Source: a virus. Taken from it: a DNA stretch of 57,437 bases. Shown piece by piece: positions 44,458-53,681 of the stretch. Where the stretch lies: the IMG/VR virus record IMGVR_UViG_3300050033_000419, positions 1 to 57,437 of that record. The stretch is one strand, 5' to 3'. The translations under genes were made by a program, and so were the position numbers. A model generated the notes under the pieces. It worked only from the letters and a program-made list of their open reading frames with translations. It had not been told where the DNA came from and searched no databases. Numbering within the stretch: position 1 is the first letter of the stretch; each line of letters begins with the position of its first letter.

Positions 44458-45147
44458 TTAAGGGATGAACAGGAGCTTCTGCCTGATGTGCTCTGCGTCC
44501 ACACCCAGGTCCAGCGTTGCTCCCACGTAGTGAAAAGGTTTTTTCCAGAACGGCGTTGGCGGCGGGAAGAATGTGTTGTGGATCAAGATCTTGCCGTCCG
44601 TCGTTATTGCTGCGAAGTTGCCGCTGATCACAGCCAAATTCACTGAAGTCGTATTCAGATTTGTCAGGGTGCTGTGGATCTGAGGATCGCTCATCAGGCC
44701 CGCCGCGGCATCCATCGCCTTCGAAGACTCCGCTAACGTCTGTTGCGCCTGGTCCGCCGTCAGGGTCAGCGAGTCGGTGAGCACTTTCGTCCGATAGTCC
44801 AGGTTCGCTACCAGCTTGTCCGCATGACCCAAGAGCGCCACTGTCTCGTCCGAGGACTTCTGCACGTTCGCCCGCTCGTTCAGGCTCGTCTTGAGCGCGA
44901 CGTCGATCAGCGTCCGGGCTTGCCGAATCGCCTTGCGTGTCTCCTCGAGTACTGGCGAGATCCCCACGACCTGGGCGCGCACCATCCGCGCCGTCGTCCC
45001 GACCTCGGTCATGGTCAACTGCGCTTGGATCGCGGTCTGGTGAACGTCCTTGGTCGCCTGATTCACAAAGCGCGTCAGGGAGAACACCAGCACGATCGCC
45101 ATCCCGTAAAGGACCAGCTTGAGGATTTCCTTTATCGAGTCACGCAT
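44458..45147 (-). CDS. Membrane-anchored coiled-coil protein, 229 aa
   Basis: MRDSIKEILKLVLYGMAIVL carries a membrane span; residues 30-170 are coiled coil (QTAIQAQLTMTEVGTTARMV, DSLTLTADQAQQTLAESSKA). The layout resembles MlaD-less mammalian cell entry-type tails or methyl-accepting-like rods, but without a known domain. In the lysis cassette it could span the periplasm. Confidence 0.62.
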   Translation of the reverse strand: MRDSIKEILKLVLYGMAIVLVFSLTRFVNQATKDVHQTAIQAQLTMTEVGTTARMVRAQVVGISPVLEETRKAIRQARTLIDVALKTSLNERANVQKSSDETVALLGHADKLVANLDYRTKVLTDSLTLTADQAQQTLAESSKAMDAAAGLMSDPQIHSTLTNLNTTSVNLAVISGNFAAITTDGKILIHNTFFPPPTPFWKKPFHYVGATLDLGVDAEHIRQKLLFIP

Positions 45148-45358
45148 CCGGGCCTCCCGGAGGGTTTGGCGGGTTGGGCTTGTTACTTCCGTTAAGGGCG
45201 ATCATCAGCGCCCCGTTCACGCCCGTAAACGCCCCCAGCATGGTGGTGCAGACCTCCGCCGGCATGCGGAAGTGATAAGCGGCAAAGACTGCGATCATCT
45301 GTATGAGCAGCAACGCCATTAGGACGGTGATCGTGCCACCACGGCTATCGAGTTTCAT
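45140..45358 (-). CDS. Holin-like membrane protein, 72 aa
   Basis: From ATG 45358 (TGATG overlap): MKLDSRGGTITVLMALLLIQ and a second hydrophobic segment (VCTTMLGAFTGVNGALMIAL), ending in a Pro/Asn-rich tail. Two spans next to endolysin and spanin genes make a holin likely. Confidence 0.62.
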   Translation of the reverse strand: MKLDSRGGTITVLMALLLIQMIAVFAAYHFRMPAEVCTTMLGAFTGVNGALMIALNGSNKPNPPNPPGGPDA

Positions 45359-45627
45359 CAGTTGCCTCCGCTCTCTCGTTCGCCCACCATCACGTACCCG
45401 TCGCACAACTGGACATCCGTGTGATCGGTCTGGCCGTGGGACCGGCGCACGCGCGCTTGCGTCTCCTCGAGGAAGTCGGTCGCCCGGCGCTCGGCAGCTT
45501 CCGCATCATGCAGTTCGAGAATCTCCTGGTCGGTTTCTTCTTCCCGGTGCCGACTATCGGACAACTGGCCAAAGGCCCACACCGCCGCGAGCAGCCACGC
45601 CACCGCCAAGAGGAGCCGGGTGCGCAT
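45358..45627 (-). CDS. Inner-membrane spanin-like protein, 89 aa
   Basis: ATG 45627 overlaps the endolysin stop (TGATG). MRTRLLLAVAWLLAAVWAFG anchors it, followed by a charged coiled coil (EILELHDAEAAERRATDFLE). Its RSHGQTDHTDVQLCDGYVMV end is shared with the product at 16605-16874. Confidence 0.68.
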   Translation of the reverse strand: MRTRLLLAVAWLLAAVWAFGQLSDSRHREEETDQEILELHDAEAAERRATDFLEETQARVRRSHGQTDHTDVQLCDGYVMVGERESGGN

Positions 45628-46109
45628 CACTGGCCCCCTGCGGCAGCCGGCGGCTCATCGTTGGCCCCGGCACAATGGGCCCGAAAGATAGAGAGCACCT
45701 TGTCGGCGCGTCCGGGATCGGTGCTCCAGGTCGCCGAGACCTGGCGGATAAAGTCTTCGCCTGTGTCGGCGCGAAGGGCCGCTGCGTAATGCGGATATTT
45801 CTTAGCGGCCGCGCGCAGGAGCTGCATGCGCGCAGCAAACGACATTGCCCAGTTAGGGAACTTCGGCCAGTTCGCCGACGTCGGGGTGAGAATGCCATGC
45901 ACCCATTCGTGCGTTGGCAGCGCGAGCGTCGGCAGGCTGTCCGTCCAAGGGCCTACCTTCTGTCCGAACAGGTTATTGGCGAGCTTGCAGAGCTCGGATT
46001 CACCCCAACCGGATTCGAGCGCGGCTTCGCAGGCGGCATAGTGCGGCCAGATGTGTTGGGCCTGGACAGCGGCCGCGACGGCGAGTGGAAGAAACACGTC
46101 AGGGGTCAT
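45627..46109 (-). CDS. Endolysin, glucosaminidase (GH73-like)
   Basis: A 160-aa protein with the lysozyme-like glucosaminidase core: HYAACEAALESGWGESELCK, LANNLFGQK and FAARMQLLRAAAKKYPHYAA. The Glu of AALESGWG is the expected catalytic acid. It degrades peptidoglycan at lysis. ATGA couples it to the holin-like gene before it. Confidence 0.88.
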   Translation of the reverse strand: MTPDVFLPLAVAAAVQAQHIWPHYAACEAALESGWGESELCKLANNLFGQKVGPWTDSLPTLALPTHEWVHGILTPTSANWPKFPNWAMSFAARMQLLRAAAKKYPHYAAALRADTGEDFIRQVSATWSTDPGRADKVLSIFRAHCAGANDEPPAAAGGQ

Positions 46110-46537
46110 CGATGGGTCTCCTTGTAGATCGTGACGCCTAAGGCGATGACGCCGCTGCAGGCGCCGATGGTGGCGGAGACGCCGATCCAGATGCCGACCA
46201 GCTTCTGCCGAAACTCGGAGTTATCTTTTTCTTCCTGGCTCTCATCGCGCGCGGCTTCCGGAAGCCGCATCGACAATCCGTTAATGCGGGCGTGCATCGC
46301 CGAATGAGACTCCTCGTGCCTCTCTTCCGCGTCTTCAAAGCGGCGCATCAGGCCAGGGGAGCCATTGCCGATGACCGCCTGCTTGAGAACCGCAACATCG
46401 CGACTCATATTCGAGATCTCTTTCTGCATGGGATCGGTGATGGCGACCCGAATACGGTTGACGATCTTCTCGCTGATCACTTCGGCGAGGGCATCCATGT
46501 CGCGACGGTCAGGGGCTGGCGCTGCTCCTGCTGTCAT
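46106..46537 (-). CDS. Holin-like tail-anchored protein, 143 aa
   Basis: The start is ATG 46537, six bases after AGGAGG (46543 is too close). MTAGAAPAPDRRDMDALAEV heads a long helical region; a single C-terminal span (LVGIWIGVSATIGACSGVIA) follows, as in some phage holins and haemolysin XhlA-like proteins. Directly upstream of the endolysin. Confidence 0.7.
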   Translation of the reverse strand: MTAGAAPAPDRRDMDALAEVISEKIVNRIRVAITDPMQKEISNMSRDVAVLKQAVIGNGSPGLMRRFEDAEERHEESHSAMHARINGLSMRLPEAARDESQEEKDNSEFRQKLVGIWIGVSATIGACSGVIALGVTIYKETHR

Positions 46538-46558
46538 CGGCATCCTCCTGGGTAGTAA

Positions 46559-46588
46559 AGTGGCGTTCCTAAAAAGCGAAAAGCCACT
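46559..46588 (-). terminator. Weak hairpin before the lysis cassette
   Basis: agtggc (46559-46564) and gccact (46583-46588) pair around a U-rich loop on the minus strand and are followed by TTTAC. A modest terminator or attenuator between the fibre and lysis genes; the rest of 46544-46652 shows nothing clear. Confidence 0.45.
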
Positions 46589-46652
46589 CCGAGGAGCAGC
46601 TCTGGTGAAACTTAAGCTATAAAGCTTGGTTACTTCCGCATTTGCAGAGAAG

Positions 46653-47819
46653 CTAGTAAATCACGCTTCTATGTTTGACCGCGCCGCCGGATAGCCCCGT
46701 GCCCGTGAACGTCCCATAAAACGACGTTGGCGAGCTCTGGTTCAGATAGTCAGCATTAATCCAATCGGCTGACAGCGCGGAGGATGCAACACGAAGTTCG
46801 TCAACTAGAAGGTCACTGAATTGAAGGCCACCCGCATATTCTCCGATTAAGAAATCCGTTGTCGGCGTTGCCTGTGTCGTCGCGGCAGTGGCACTCATAC
46901 TCATGCTCTGAGATGCCCCATTGAGATAACCGGCATAGCTGGTTGCCAAACTGGCGTTGCTGCCGTTGTACTGCAAAGCGAGGTGGTAAAGGGTGCTATT
47001 AGACGGAGAAAACGCAAACTTGGCCGTTGAGTATCCAGATCCATTGCAGATATTCATGGAAAGAATATGCGCAGCATTTTGGTAACACCACGCGGTTCCT
47101 GCCGTAGCTGCAGTATTTTGATTCGCCATGAGTATCTGACAGCCACTAGCTTGGCTCCAGAGGGTCGCACTGGCCCACGTCTCCAGCGTATAGCTTGAGG
47201 ACGCGAATGTTCCTCCAGCGTCCACATAGCCAGATAGTCCTGTCTGGATTCCGCCGTTTACTCCAGCCGCGCCCGCGGTGGTTGAGTGGTTAGTTGGCGT
47301 CGTGCCATAGGTGGAATTTACAACACTTAGGGTTGAGGATGTTCCTCCGTGGAATACGCCAAGATAGCCATTCCACAGGGTCGATCCGCAGTTATTAGCG
47401 CCCGAAGGCCCGCAGCTTTGATCGGTCGCGCCGCTTTTGCCCACGAAGGCGTAGATCGTCTCCGTCGTCGCGGAATGATAGACGGTCGGAACCTGAACCC
47501 ACCACTCTCCCGCTCCCGAAGCCGGCGTGTAGGTGTTGGCAACGAGTTCATAAGGCAGCAGATTCCCGCCGCTAGCAGAATCACACCAAACCACATCGAG
47601 TCCCGTGGAACTTTGAACGTAGCCGCTATTCGCTACAGTCTTTAGTGCTGCATTCCCCGCGAAGTACATCGGGAAATTCGTTTGATTGGAGCCGAGTGCT
47701 GTAACCGGAGGGATCGTGAGCGAATAGACATACGAATACCCCGTCGGGCAGGTTGTTCCGAAAGCGGAACAGGACACGAAAAGAATCGCGACTGCGATAG
47801 CTAGCCTTACTGATCGCAT
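46653..47819 (-). CDS. Exported DUF2341/LamG protein
   Basis: A 388-aa protein: MRSVRLAIAVAILFVSCSAF is a signal peptide, then CPTGYSYVYSLTIPPVTALG, NFPMYFAGNAALKTVANSGY and GEWWVQVPTVYHSATTETIY (DUF2341-like), then a LamG-like part with YTLETWASATLWSQ, YHLALQYNGSN and DLLVDELRVASSALSADWIN. It is a paralogue of the 39237-40649 product without the chitobiase-C-like end. It overlaps the upstream gene by 13 bases. Confidence 0.75.
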   Translation of the reverse strand: MRSVRLAIAVAILFVSCSAFGTTCPTGYSYVYSLTIPPVTALGSNQTNFPMYFAGNAALKTVANSGYVQSSTGLDVVWCDSASGGNLLPYELVANTYTPASGAGEWWVQVPTVYHSATTETIYAFVGKSGATDQSCGPSGANNCGSTLWNGYLGVFHGGTSSTLSVVNSTYGTTPTNHSTTAGAAGVNGGIQTGLSGYVDAGGTFASSSYTLETWASATLWSQASGCQILMANQNTAATAGTAWCYQNAAHILSMNICNGSGYSTAKFAFSPSNSTLYHLALQYNGSNASLATSYAGYLNGASQSMSMSATAATTQATPTTDFLIGEYAGGLQFSDLLVDELRVASSALSADWINADYLNQSSPTSFYGTFTGTGLSGGAVKHRSVIY

Positions 47820-48370
47820 TCGAGCACCCCGTTCACATACTTCGCGGTCGCCACGGCCGTGACGCTCATGGCGATGATGTCGTTCGCCGAAACAGCCGTG
47901 CTGGTGAAATCGGTCACAGTGGCCGAGTGGATTGCCGTTCCCGAAGAGATGCCGACGCCGCTGGTGCTGATCGAGTTCGCGCTTGTCGGAATCGCCGTTC
48001 CGGTGGCGACCTTCCAGAATTTCACGGTGATTGTTCCTGCGTCGACCACCAGGTTGTAGGCCGAGATCGTGCACCCGAAGGGTACAGTCACATAGTCGGT
48101 GGTGGTTGAGGCCGCGGAAAGAGCTGAACCGCCCGGATCTCCAATGGTGAAGCTAATGGCGCGGGTCTTGCCGGCAGTGAGAGTCCCCCAGGTGTTGCTC
48201 GCCACGCACGGATAGAGCCCTACCCCGGTACCGGTCTTGAAGAACACATCGCCGGTCGAGGGGTTACACGCGCCGGGCAGCGAAGCACCGGAACGGATAT
48301 GCGAGACGGTTCCTTGCGTGAAGGCAAAAGGCGCTGCAAGAAGCAGGGCGAGCAGAAGTAGCCGCTTCAT
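47807..48370 (-). CDS. Exported small fibre-like protein, 187 aa
   Basis: MKRLLLLALLLAAPFAFTQG is a signal peptide. GACNPSTGDVFFKTGTGVGL then YPCVASNTWGTL is a repeat-type motif I associate with acidobacterial secreted proteins. The rest is all beta (DYVTVPFGCTISAYNLVVDA, AGTITVKFWKVATGTAIPTS). TAATG coupling to the upstream structural gene puts it in the tail operon. Confidence 0.68.
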   Translation of the reverse strand: MKRLLLLALLLAAPFAFTQGTVSHIRSGASLPGACNPSTGDVFFKTGTGVGLYPCVASNTWGTLTAGKTRAISFTIGDPGGSALSAASTTTDYVTVPFGCTISAYNLVVDAGTITVKFWKVATGTAIPTSANSISTSGVGISSGTAIHSATVTDFTSTAVSANDIIAMSVTAVATAKYVNGVLECDQ

Positions 48371-48783
48371 TAGTTGCCTCCGATGATGTCCCAAACTCCC
48401 GCAGCTGCATCGAGGAGCCGGACATACTGATATTGATTGACGAGCGTGTAATTCGGCCCACCGTCGATAGAATCTGCGGGAGAGCCTGCGCCCGCGACGA
48501 CGACTGTGCCTGCACCAGAATCTACTTTCTTCGAAAGGAAAATAGCCCACGACCCAGTGGCTGCCGGGAGGGTTCGGGTGATGGTCGATGAGCTGGTGGT
48601 CACGCGCTCGATCGTCTCGATCGCCGCCGCGACCATCGTGCCGTTGGCACTGACCGCTGCGACCGATACGTCCTGGTCGAAATACGCGGAGATGTCTTCC
48701 GGACTCAGAGCGTCCTTCTGCCACTTCACGTTTTTCCGCAGCGCCGGAGCTGACGGCGTTGTGTCGTTCAGATTGATTGCCAT
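48370..48783 (-). CDS. Tail-associated protein, 137 aa
   Basis: MAINLNDTTPSAPALRKNVK has no signal peptide. KWQKDALSPEDISAYFDQDV and DSIDGGPNYTLVNQYQYVRL are typical of small phage tail-fibre proteins that wrap or join fibres. It sits between the baseplate gene and the exported group. Confidence 0.65.
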   Translation of the reverse strand: MAINLNDTTPSAPALRKNVKWQKDALSPEDISAYFDQDVSVAAVSANGTMVAAAIETIERVTTSSSTITRTLPAATGSWAIFLSKKVDSGAGTVVVAGAGSPADSIDGGPNYTLVNQYQYVRLLDAAAGVWDIIGGN

Positions 48784-48786
48784 GTT

Positions 48787-51486
48787 CTAGGCTCCGTTAA
48801 CGCTGAAGGTGTTGGGCGAAGAATTGTTGACGCTTACCAATTCGTCGTAGGAAGCTGCGAAGCCGTTCATATAGACGTCGGCAGTGCCTCCTGTGGGGGT
48901 GAAGGAATAAGCCACGCAATCAGCCAGCGAGTTCTGCTGGGTGCCGATCTTGTTGTAAGCCGCGAACTTCAGATCGACCGTTTTCCCGATCCACTGCGCG
49001 GGCAGGGCGATCTTAAAAGTCTGCGAATCGATCGCCGCGAAGCGCGAGCCGGTCGGATGGTCCATGGCCGCCGTCCCCTGCACGGCGCGCCGGATGTAGG
49101 TGCCCAGCGAGTAATGCTCGGCCGAGGTCAGGGTGACTGCCGTGGGGCACACCACCTCGAAGGGGACATCGATGCTGCCGGAGGTTCCTCCCACATAGCA
49201 GGGGTCAGCAAAGCCGTCGGCAATCTGCGTGCTCTGCGTCGAGAGTGCGCCATCCGACTCGGAAAGGTCTACCGCCAGCGTGTGCGTGGTATCCGGGTCG
49301 GTGGCCGAAGGAAAATCGGCTGTCAGATCGCCGGTGTTGGCAGGCCCGATGTTGCCCAGCGGACTATACGTCGCGCCACCATCAACGGAGACGAACGCCA
49401 GGCAGCCTCCATAGTTCTGATCCGAGCCGCTGATCAGCATCCACACTTCCGGGCCCGAACCGGCTGGCAACATGTCCGCGGGCGGTTCAAAGATGATCGG
49501 GGTATTCACCAAGCCCGGGTTTACATTCACATTCACCAGCGTGCCGGACGCAGCACTGGTGGCCTGCACGTCGGGGTGGTTCAGACCATAGACGAAGAGG
49601 TCGGCGGTGATCGTCAGCGACCGATCCTCGTTCTCTTTGACGTCGGTAATGCGCACCGGCACCTTCACCAGGCCGAGGCGCGGATCGGTGATGGTAACGA
49701 GATCCATAGCCTCAAGGTGCATCCACTCGGCAGTAAGTTTGAAGGTGTACTCATTCACGCCGGCAGCGCCGCGCTTGGCCAGGATGGAACCGATTGCCTG
49801 CGCCTGCACGGCGCTGTGAATGCTCAGAAGCGCCTTTGAGCCCGAGGGTGCATTCACTCCCAGGTCGGCTGCGTCGAGAGTTCCTCCCTTGCGTGGACCA
49901 TAGAGCGCGACGCCCATGGCGTCTGGCGCGGAGGTAACATTGTGGGCATAGTCTAGATCGCGCTCGATGTGCTCAATGGCGACCACGTTGTCGCAGCTCG
50001 CGCGCCGCTTGCGCTGGAAGGTAACGGGCGGGTTGTCTCCATCCTTCGCAAAGTTCCGGTCATCCAAATCCGCGATCGGGCCGCTGGCCGTGGGAGCAAT
50101 ATAGATCTCACCATTGCCGGCCGCGCTTACTTCGTCATAGCAGATGAACTTGAGCGTATCTCCCGAATAGACGGCGGCGGCGTTCTGAACGGTATTCAGT
50201 TCGTCGACCAGGTCTTTCGCGGTACGCTGCGAATCCTGGCAAAGCGAAACGGACATACTGTTGGCGTGACTCCACGCCCTGCAATTCTCCAGAGATCCGA
50301 CATCCACCAACAGACCGTTACCGGGAGGCCAGGACGGATTGATCGCGCCGCCATTGTCATAGTCGTTGAGATTGGCGCCATGCCCGATGATGCTGAGACC
50401 GCCGAAGTCCAGGCCGATCTCGGTGATCTGCAGGGTGCTGCTGATGCCCTGGGAATTGACGAAGGACCATAGCGCGGAACCGCTCGCCACGACCGAGCAG
50501 GTTTCCTGGTTATCGGTGAAGAGGCCTCCGCCGCCGTTGATGGGCAGACCTACGGCGTTGTTCGCCAGGATCGTCAGGGCGCCCGCGGTGATCGTATCCG
50601 CGTCGACGATCGCGCAATCCCAGTAGCCGTCTCCACCCACCATGACGTAGTCCGCCAACACGGCAGAGAGGAAGGTGAAGTTGCTCGCGTACACCGGTGC
50701 GGGAATGCCTGTTGCGTCCGGCCGCAGGTGGAGGAAGCTGTTGTGATGCCCGCACTGGCCAAGCGTCGCCAGGGTGTTCGCGTTGATCTTCCAAAGGTGC
50801 CCGGAAAAGTAATCGCCCTGGCACGTCGCCCAGATGGCGCCGTCTTGCGGGCTGATTGCCAGGCCCGCGAAGCCCGCTCCGCAGGTCGCAATCGTGGACC
50901 ACAGCACGCTGCTGATGGCAGTGTTGGTGCTTGCGGAGAAGGTGCCGAGATGGGTGCCGTCGCAATATGCCAGGAAAGAACTTGCGCTATCGATTGCCAG
51001 TGGCGAAGCAGCCGCAAGCGAGACGCCCGTCACCGCCGCGCGGGTGCTCGAGCCGAGGGTGTAGCGGTAGACCAAGAAAGGCCCGCTCGAGCCCTCTACA
51101 CCCCACACAGTTTCCAACGCCTGGCTGAAAACATAGTTGTTCTGCGGGGCTGCCAGCGAGGACCCGAACGTTGACCAGTAGTCCTGAATTTTGGTAAGTG
51201 TTTGCCCATTCCACCGCTGAAAGATGGAATTGCTTTTGTCGATGATTACGAACTCATTCGCATCGACATTGGTGGCGAGGGCCGAGAAACCATAACCTAT
51301 GAGCACTCCCGGCACGGACACTGCCGCAACCACCGTGCGCGTGTTGAGCGAGAACTTCCGGATCTTCCCGTCGTTACAGGCATAGATGATCGACTGATCC
51401 GCCTCGACGTAGCCGAGCATCCAAGAGATATTCGACGATGACGGCGCCGGGAGGTTGATGTCGGTGATGTCGAAAGTTGTGCTCAT
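48787..51486 (-). CDS. Tail tip / baseplate protein with inserted propeller-like domain
   Basis: An 899-aa protein. Residues 20-370 look like a beta-propeller (ACNDGKIRKFSLNTRTVVAA, LAISPQDGAIWATCQGDYFS), followed by a tail-hub part (TAKDLVDELNTVQNAAAVYS, GDTLKFICYDEVS, WMHLEAMDLVTITDPRLGLV) that matches the phage tail protein family of lambda-J-like hubs. The C-terminus is beta-rich (YGGCLAFVSVDGGATYSPLG). The propeller insert is unusual and may bind surface ligands. Confidence 0.78.
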   Translation of the reverse strand: MSTTFDITDINLPAPSSSNISWMLGYVEADQSIIYACNDGKIRKFSLNTRTVVAAVSVPGVLIGYGFSALATNVDANEFVIIDKSNSIFQRWNGQTLTKIQDYWSTFGSSLAAPQNNYVFSQALETVWGVEGSSGPFLVYRYTLGSSTRAAVTGVSLAAASPLAIDSASSFLAYCDGTHLGTFSASTNTAISSVLWSTIATCGAGFAGLAISPQDGAIWATCQGDYFSGHLWKINANTLATLGQCGHHNSFLHLRPDATGIPAPVYASNFTFLSAVLADYVMVGGDGYWDCAIVDADTITAGALTILANNAVGLPINGGGGLFTDNQETCSVVASGSALWSFVNSQGISSTLQITEIGLDFGGLSIIGHGANLNDYDNGGAINPSWPPGNGLLVDVGSLENCRAWSHANSMSVSLCQDSQRTAKDLVDELNTVQNAAAVYSGDTLKFICYDEVSAAGNGEIYIAPTASGPIADLDDRNFAKDGDNPPVTFQRKRRASCDNVVAIEHIERDLDYAHNVTSAPDAMGVALYGPRKGGTLDAADLGVNAPSGSKALLSIHSAVQAQAIGSILAKRGAAGVNEYTFKLTAEWMHLEAMDLVTITDPRLGLVKVPVRITDVKENEDRSLTITADLFVYGLNHPDVQATSAASGTLVNVNVNPGLVNTPIIFEPPADMLPAGSGPEVWMLISGSDQNYGGCLAFVSVDGGATYSPLGNIGPANTGDLTADFPSATDPDTTHTLAVDLSESDGALSTQSTQIADGFADPCYVGGTSGSIDVPFEVVCPTAVTLTSAEHYSLGTYIRRAVQGTAAMDHPTGSRFAAIDSQTFKIALPAQWIGKTVDLKFAAYNKIGTQQNSLADCVAYSFTPTGGTADVYMNGFAASYDELVSVNNSSPNTFSVNGA

Positions 51487-51497
51487 TTATTCTCGGG

Positions 51498-53681
51498 TTA
51501 CGGCAGCCACAGAACGTTGGCCTTCACTTTGACTTCAAACGGCTGGTAGATCTTCTTCGAATCGAGCTGAATAGCGGGATCGAGATAGTGGCTCTGATAC
51601 TTAGCGATTGCGGCCTGTGTCACGCCGATCTTGTGGGTCGCTCCGTTGAGCGTCAGCGTGTCGTGGGTGACCGTGCCTGCTACTGGATCGAGATCAAACA
51701 GCGCGTCCACGATCATGTAAGAGTTCTCAACCGCATTGACGGGAATTCCGCTGTCTATCCAAGCGCCCCCGGCGTGGCCGATGTAGTGGAAATAGTGCCA
51801 AGAGTTGTATGCGCCCCAAGCCATGTTGTAGGTGTAGTGGCCGTCGCTGAATTGCAACTGGAATTCGAAGCCCTGGCTCTTCGCGAGGCTCCCAGTCGGA
51901 TACATAAACTCCATGTGATACTTGAACTGCTTCGGCGTTGCGGTTGGGTGACCCGCAATATTCGGAATCCGCCAGTAGTAATCGTCATAAGCGCTGGCCG
52001 GAACGACAGCAAAGGTTTCGCTGCCATCCCCGTTGGCGGTCTTCGACCAACTACCATGTGTCCCGCCACCACCTCCGGTATCGCCGAGGCTGCCATCCTG
52101 CTCCCAAGCCGACGACGACTGGATATTATTAATCGCGACCCAGCTACCGCTGCCTACGCCACCGCCGCCGCTACCCGAGCCGGTGGGAGCTAGTGAGACG
52201 TTGAACAACGTATTCGCGCCCGCACCCACCACGTAGATCGACTTCGCATAGGTGGTGTAGCCGGTGTCGCTGACAGTGAAGGTGTAGGTGCCATACGCCA
52301 CCGACGAGAATGACCAGCTGCCGTCCGCTGCGGTGGTGGTACTACCTCCTGAGTAAGAAACCGTTGCGCCCGAGACCGGCAGTCCCGTGCTCTGGTCGGT
52401 AACCACACCGCTCACCGTTCCCGTGCCGCTCGGCGTGACTGGAGTGGTGCTGGTGTAGTTCTGCGGCGCTAGCTGGACGAGTACCGGGCCGCTGGCCAGA
52501 ATGTCGATGATAATGTCGGCTGGGTCGCAGTCGCCGCTCGGCCATAGGACGAACGTGCCCACCGTCTCAAGGTTCAGGTTCGGCATGGCATTAGCCGCGC
52601 CGAGATCGAAGCGCACCGAGCCGAGGCCGGTAACCCAGTTCTGAATCAACTGTTGACCAGGATGCGCGGCATACTCAGCACCGCTGGCAAAGGCTGGTTC
52701 TAATTCCAGGTTGAGTAACTGCAGCGGGGTATCCGTGCTCGTTCCGAAGGTGCCATCGGACTTATAGATTGCCGGAACACCGTAATAGACGGTGATCGGC
52801 AGCCCTTCGAGTCCGGGTGGAAAGTAGATGGTAGGGTCAGAATGATTTCCTGCCCACCACCAGGAATAAGGATCGCGCGCGCGATACGCGCCAGCATCGA
52901 TGCGCCCGGGTACGGCATATCCCGCATCCCACAGCGGGCGCTCCCAAGTACCGAAGACCTCGACGAGGCCCGGACCACCAAAGTCATTGAAACTTGCCGA
53001 GAACCTCTCCGCCACCGTACAGCCGACGATGCCGGCGAGCACTGCAGCCGAGCCTGAACCGGTGGCCCGGTAATAGATGACCAGGATGTCGCCGTGCTGA
53101 GCGGCGTTGAAGCTGTAATTGCCAGCATCGTCGACGCTGTACTGCCCGGCGCCCGGCGGATAAGCCGCAGGCTGTAACGGGATGGCAGCGGCGCTTACCG
53201 CATTCAGATCGCTGACGAAGTTCGAGACGGTGACCGTGTACGGCCCCGTCGCCGGCACATTGCCGTTGTAGATAACGCCGCTATTGCCTCCCACCGGGAT
53301 GAAGGTGAACTTGCCGCCGGCAACGACGCCGCTCGCGCTGCAGCGCACGACCGCGAGCTTTTGATTGTTGTAGTACGCGCTGAGGACGTTGCGGATCGGC
53401 GCGTGGCCCAGCACCAGGTCAAGCGTGGCTGAGTAGTACTTTGTTCCCGACTTCTTCGACGACTTGCCCGACTTCTTGCCGCTGCCGCCGCCACCCACCA
53501 CCAACCAAAGCGCGGAGTTCGTGGGATTGTCGTTCGCTTGCCAATCGTTGTACCAGACCAGGTCGGGCGTGGAGAGAGTGGTGCCATAGACCAGCTTGAC
53601 GGCCTTGCCGTACACGGATTGGCTGACGTTGATGCCGTGTGGCTTGGTCAGCGAGCTGGTGTTGGTGCCGCCCTTAAACAT
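51498..53681 (-). CDS. Baseplate protein with carboxypeptidase-regulatory-like and lectin-like domains
   Basis: A 727-aa protein. The N-terminal part (SVYGKAVKLVYGTTLSTPDL, VWYNDWQA, HAPIRNVLSAYYNNQKLAVV) is typical of phage tail-tip proteins. Residues about 420-490 form a carboxypeptidase-regulatory-like fold (GTVSGVVTDQSTGLPVSGAT, GSWSFSSVAYGTYTFTVSD). After a Gly linker the last 190 residues form a beta-sandwich shared with the product at 22751-23590. The end of the gene may set host-binding specificity. Confidence 0.75.
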   Translation of the reverse strand: MFKGGTNTSSLTKPHGINVSQSVYGKAVKLVYGTTLSTPDLVWYNDWQANDNPTNSALWLVVGGGGSGKKSGKSSKKSGTKYYSATLDLVLGHAPIRNVLSAYYNNQKLAVVRCSASGVVAGGKFTFIPVGGNSGVIYNGNVPATGPYTVTVSNFVSDLNAVSAAAIPLQPAAYPPGAGQYSVDDAGNYSFNAAQHGDILVIYYRATGSGSAAVLAGIVGCTVAERFSASFNDFGGPGLVEVFGTWERPLWDAGYAVPGRIDAGAYRARDPYSWWWAGNHSDPTIYFPPGLEGLPITVYYGVPAIYKSDGTFGTSTDTPLQLLNLELEPAFASGAEYAAHPGQQLIQNWVTGLGSVRFDLGAANAMPNLNLETVGTFVLWPSGDCDPADIIIDILASGPVLVQLAPQNYTSTTPVTPSGTGTVSGVVTDQSTGLPVSGATVSYSGGSTTTAADGSWSFSSVAYGTYTFTVSDTGYTTYAKSIYVVGAGANTLFNVSLAPTGSGSGGGGVGSGSWVAINNIQSSSAWEQDGSLGDTGGGGGTHGSWSKTANGDGSETFAVVPASAYDDYYWRIPNIAGHPTATPKQFKYHMEFMYPTGSLAKSQGFEFQLQFSDGHYTYNMAWGAYNSWHYFHYIGHAGGAWIDSGIPVNAVENSYMIVDALFDLDPVAGTVTHDTLTLNGATHKIGVTQAAIAKYQSHYLDPAIQLDSKKIYQPFEVKVKANVLWLP

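Noticed and set aside
49057-49839. 260-aa plus-strand open frame opposite the tail tip gene
   Set aside because: Typical antisense shadow in a GC-rich gene; no ribosome binding site, no family pattern, and the minus-strand frame is the conserved protein.
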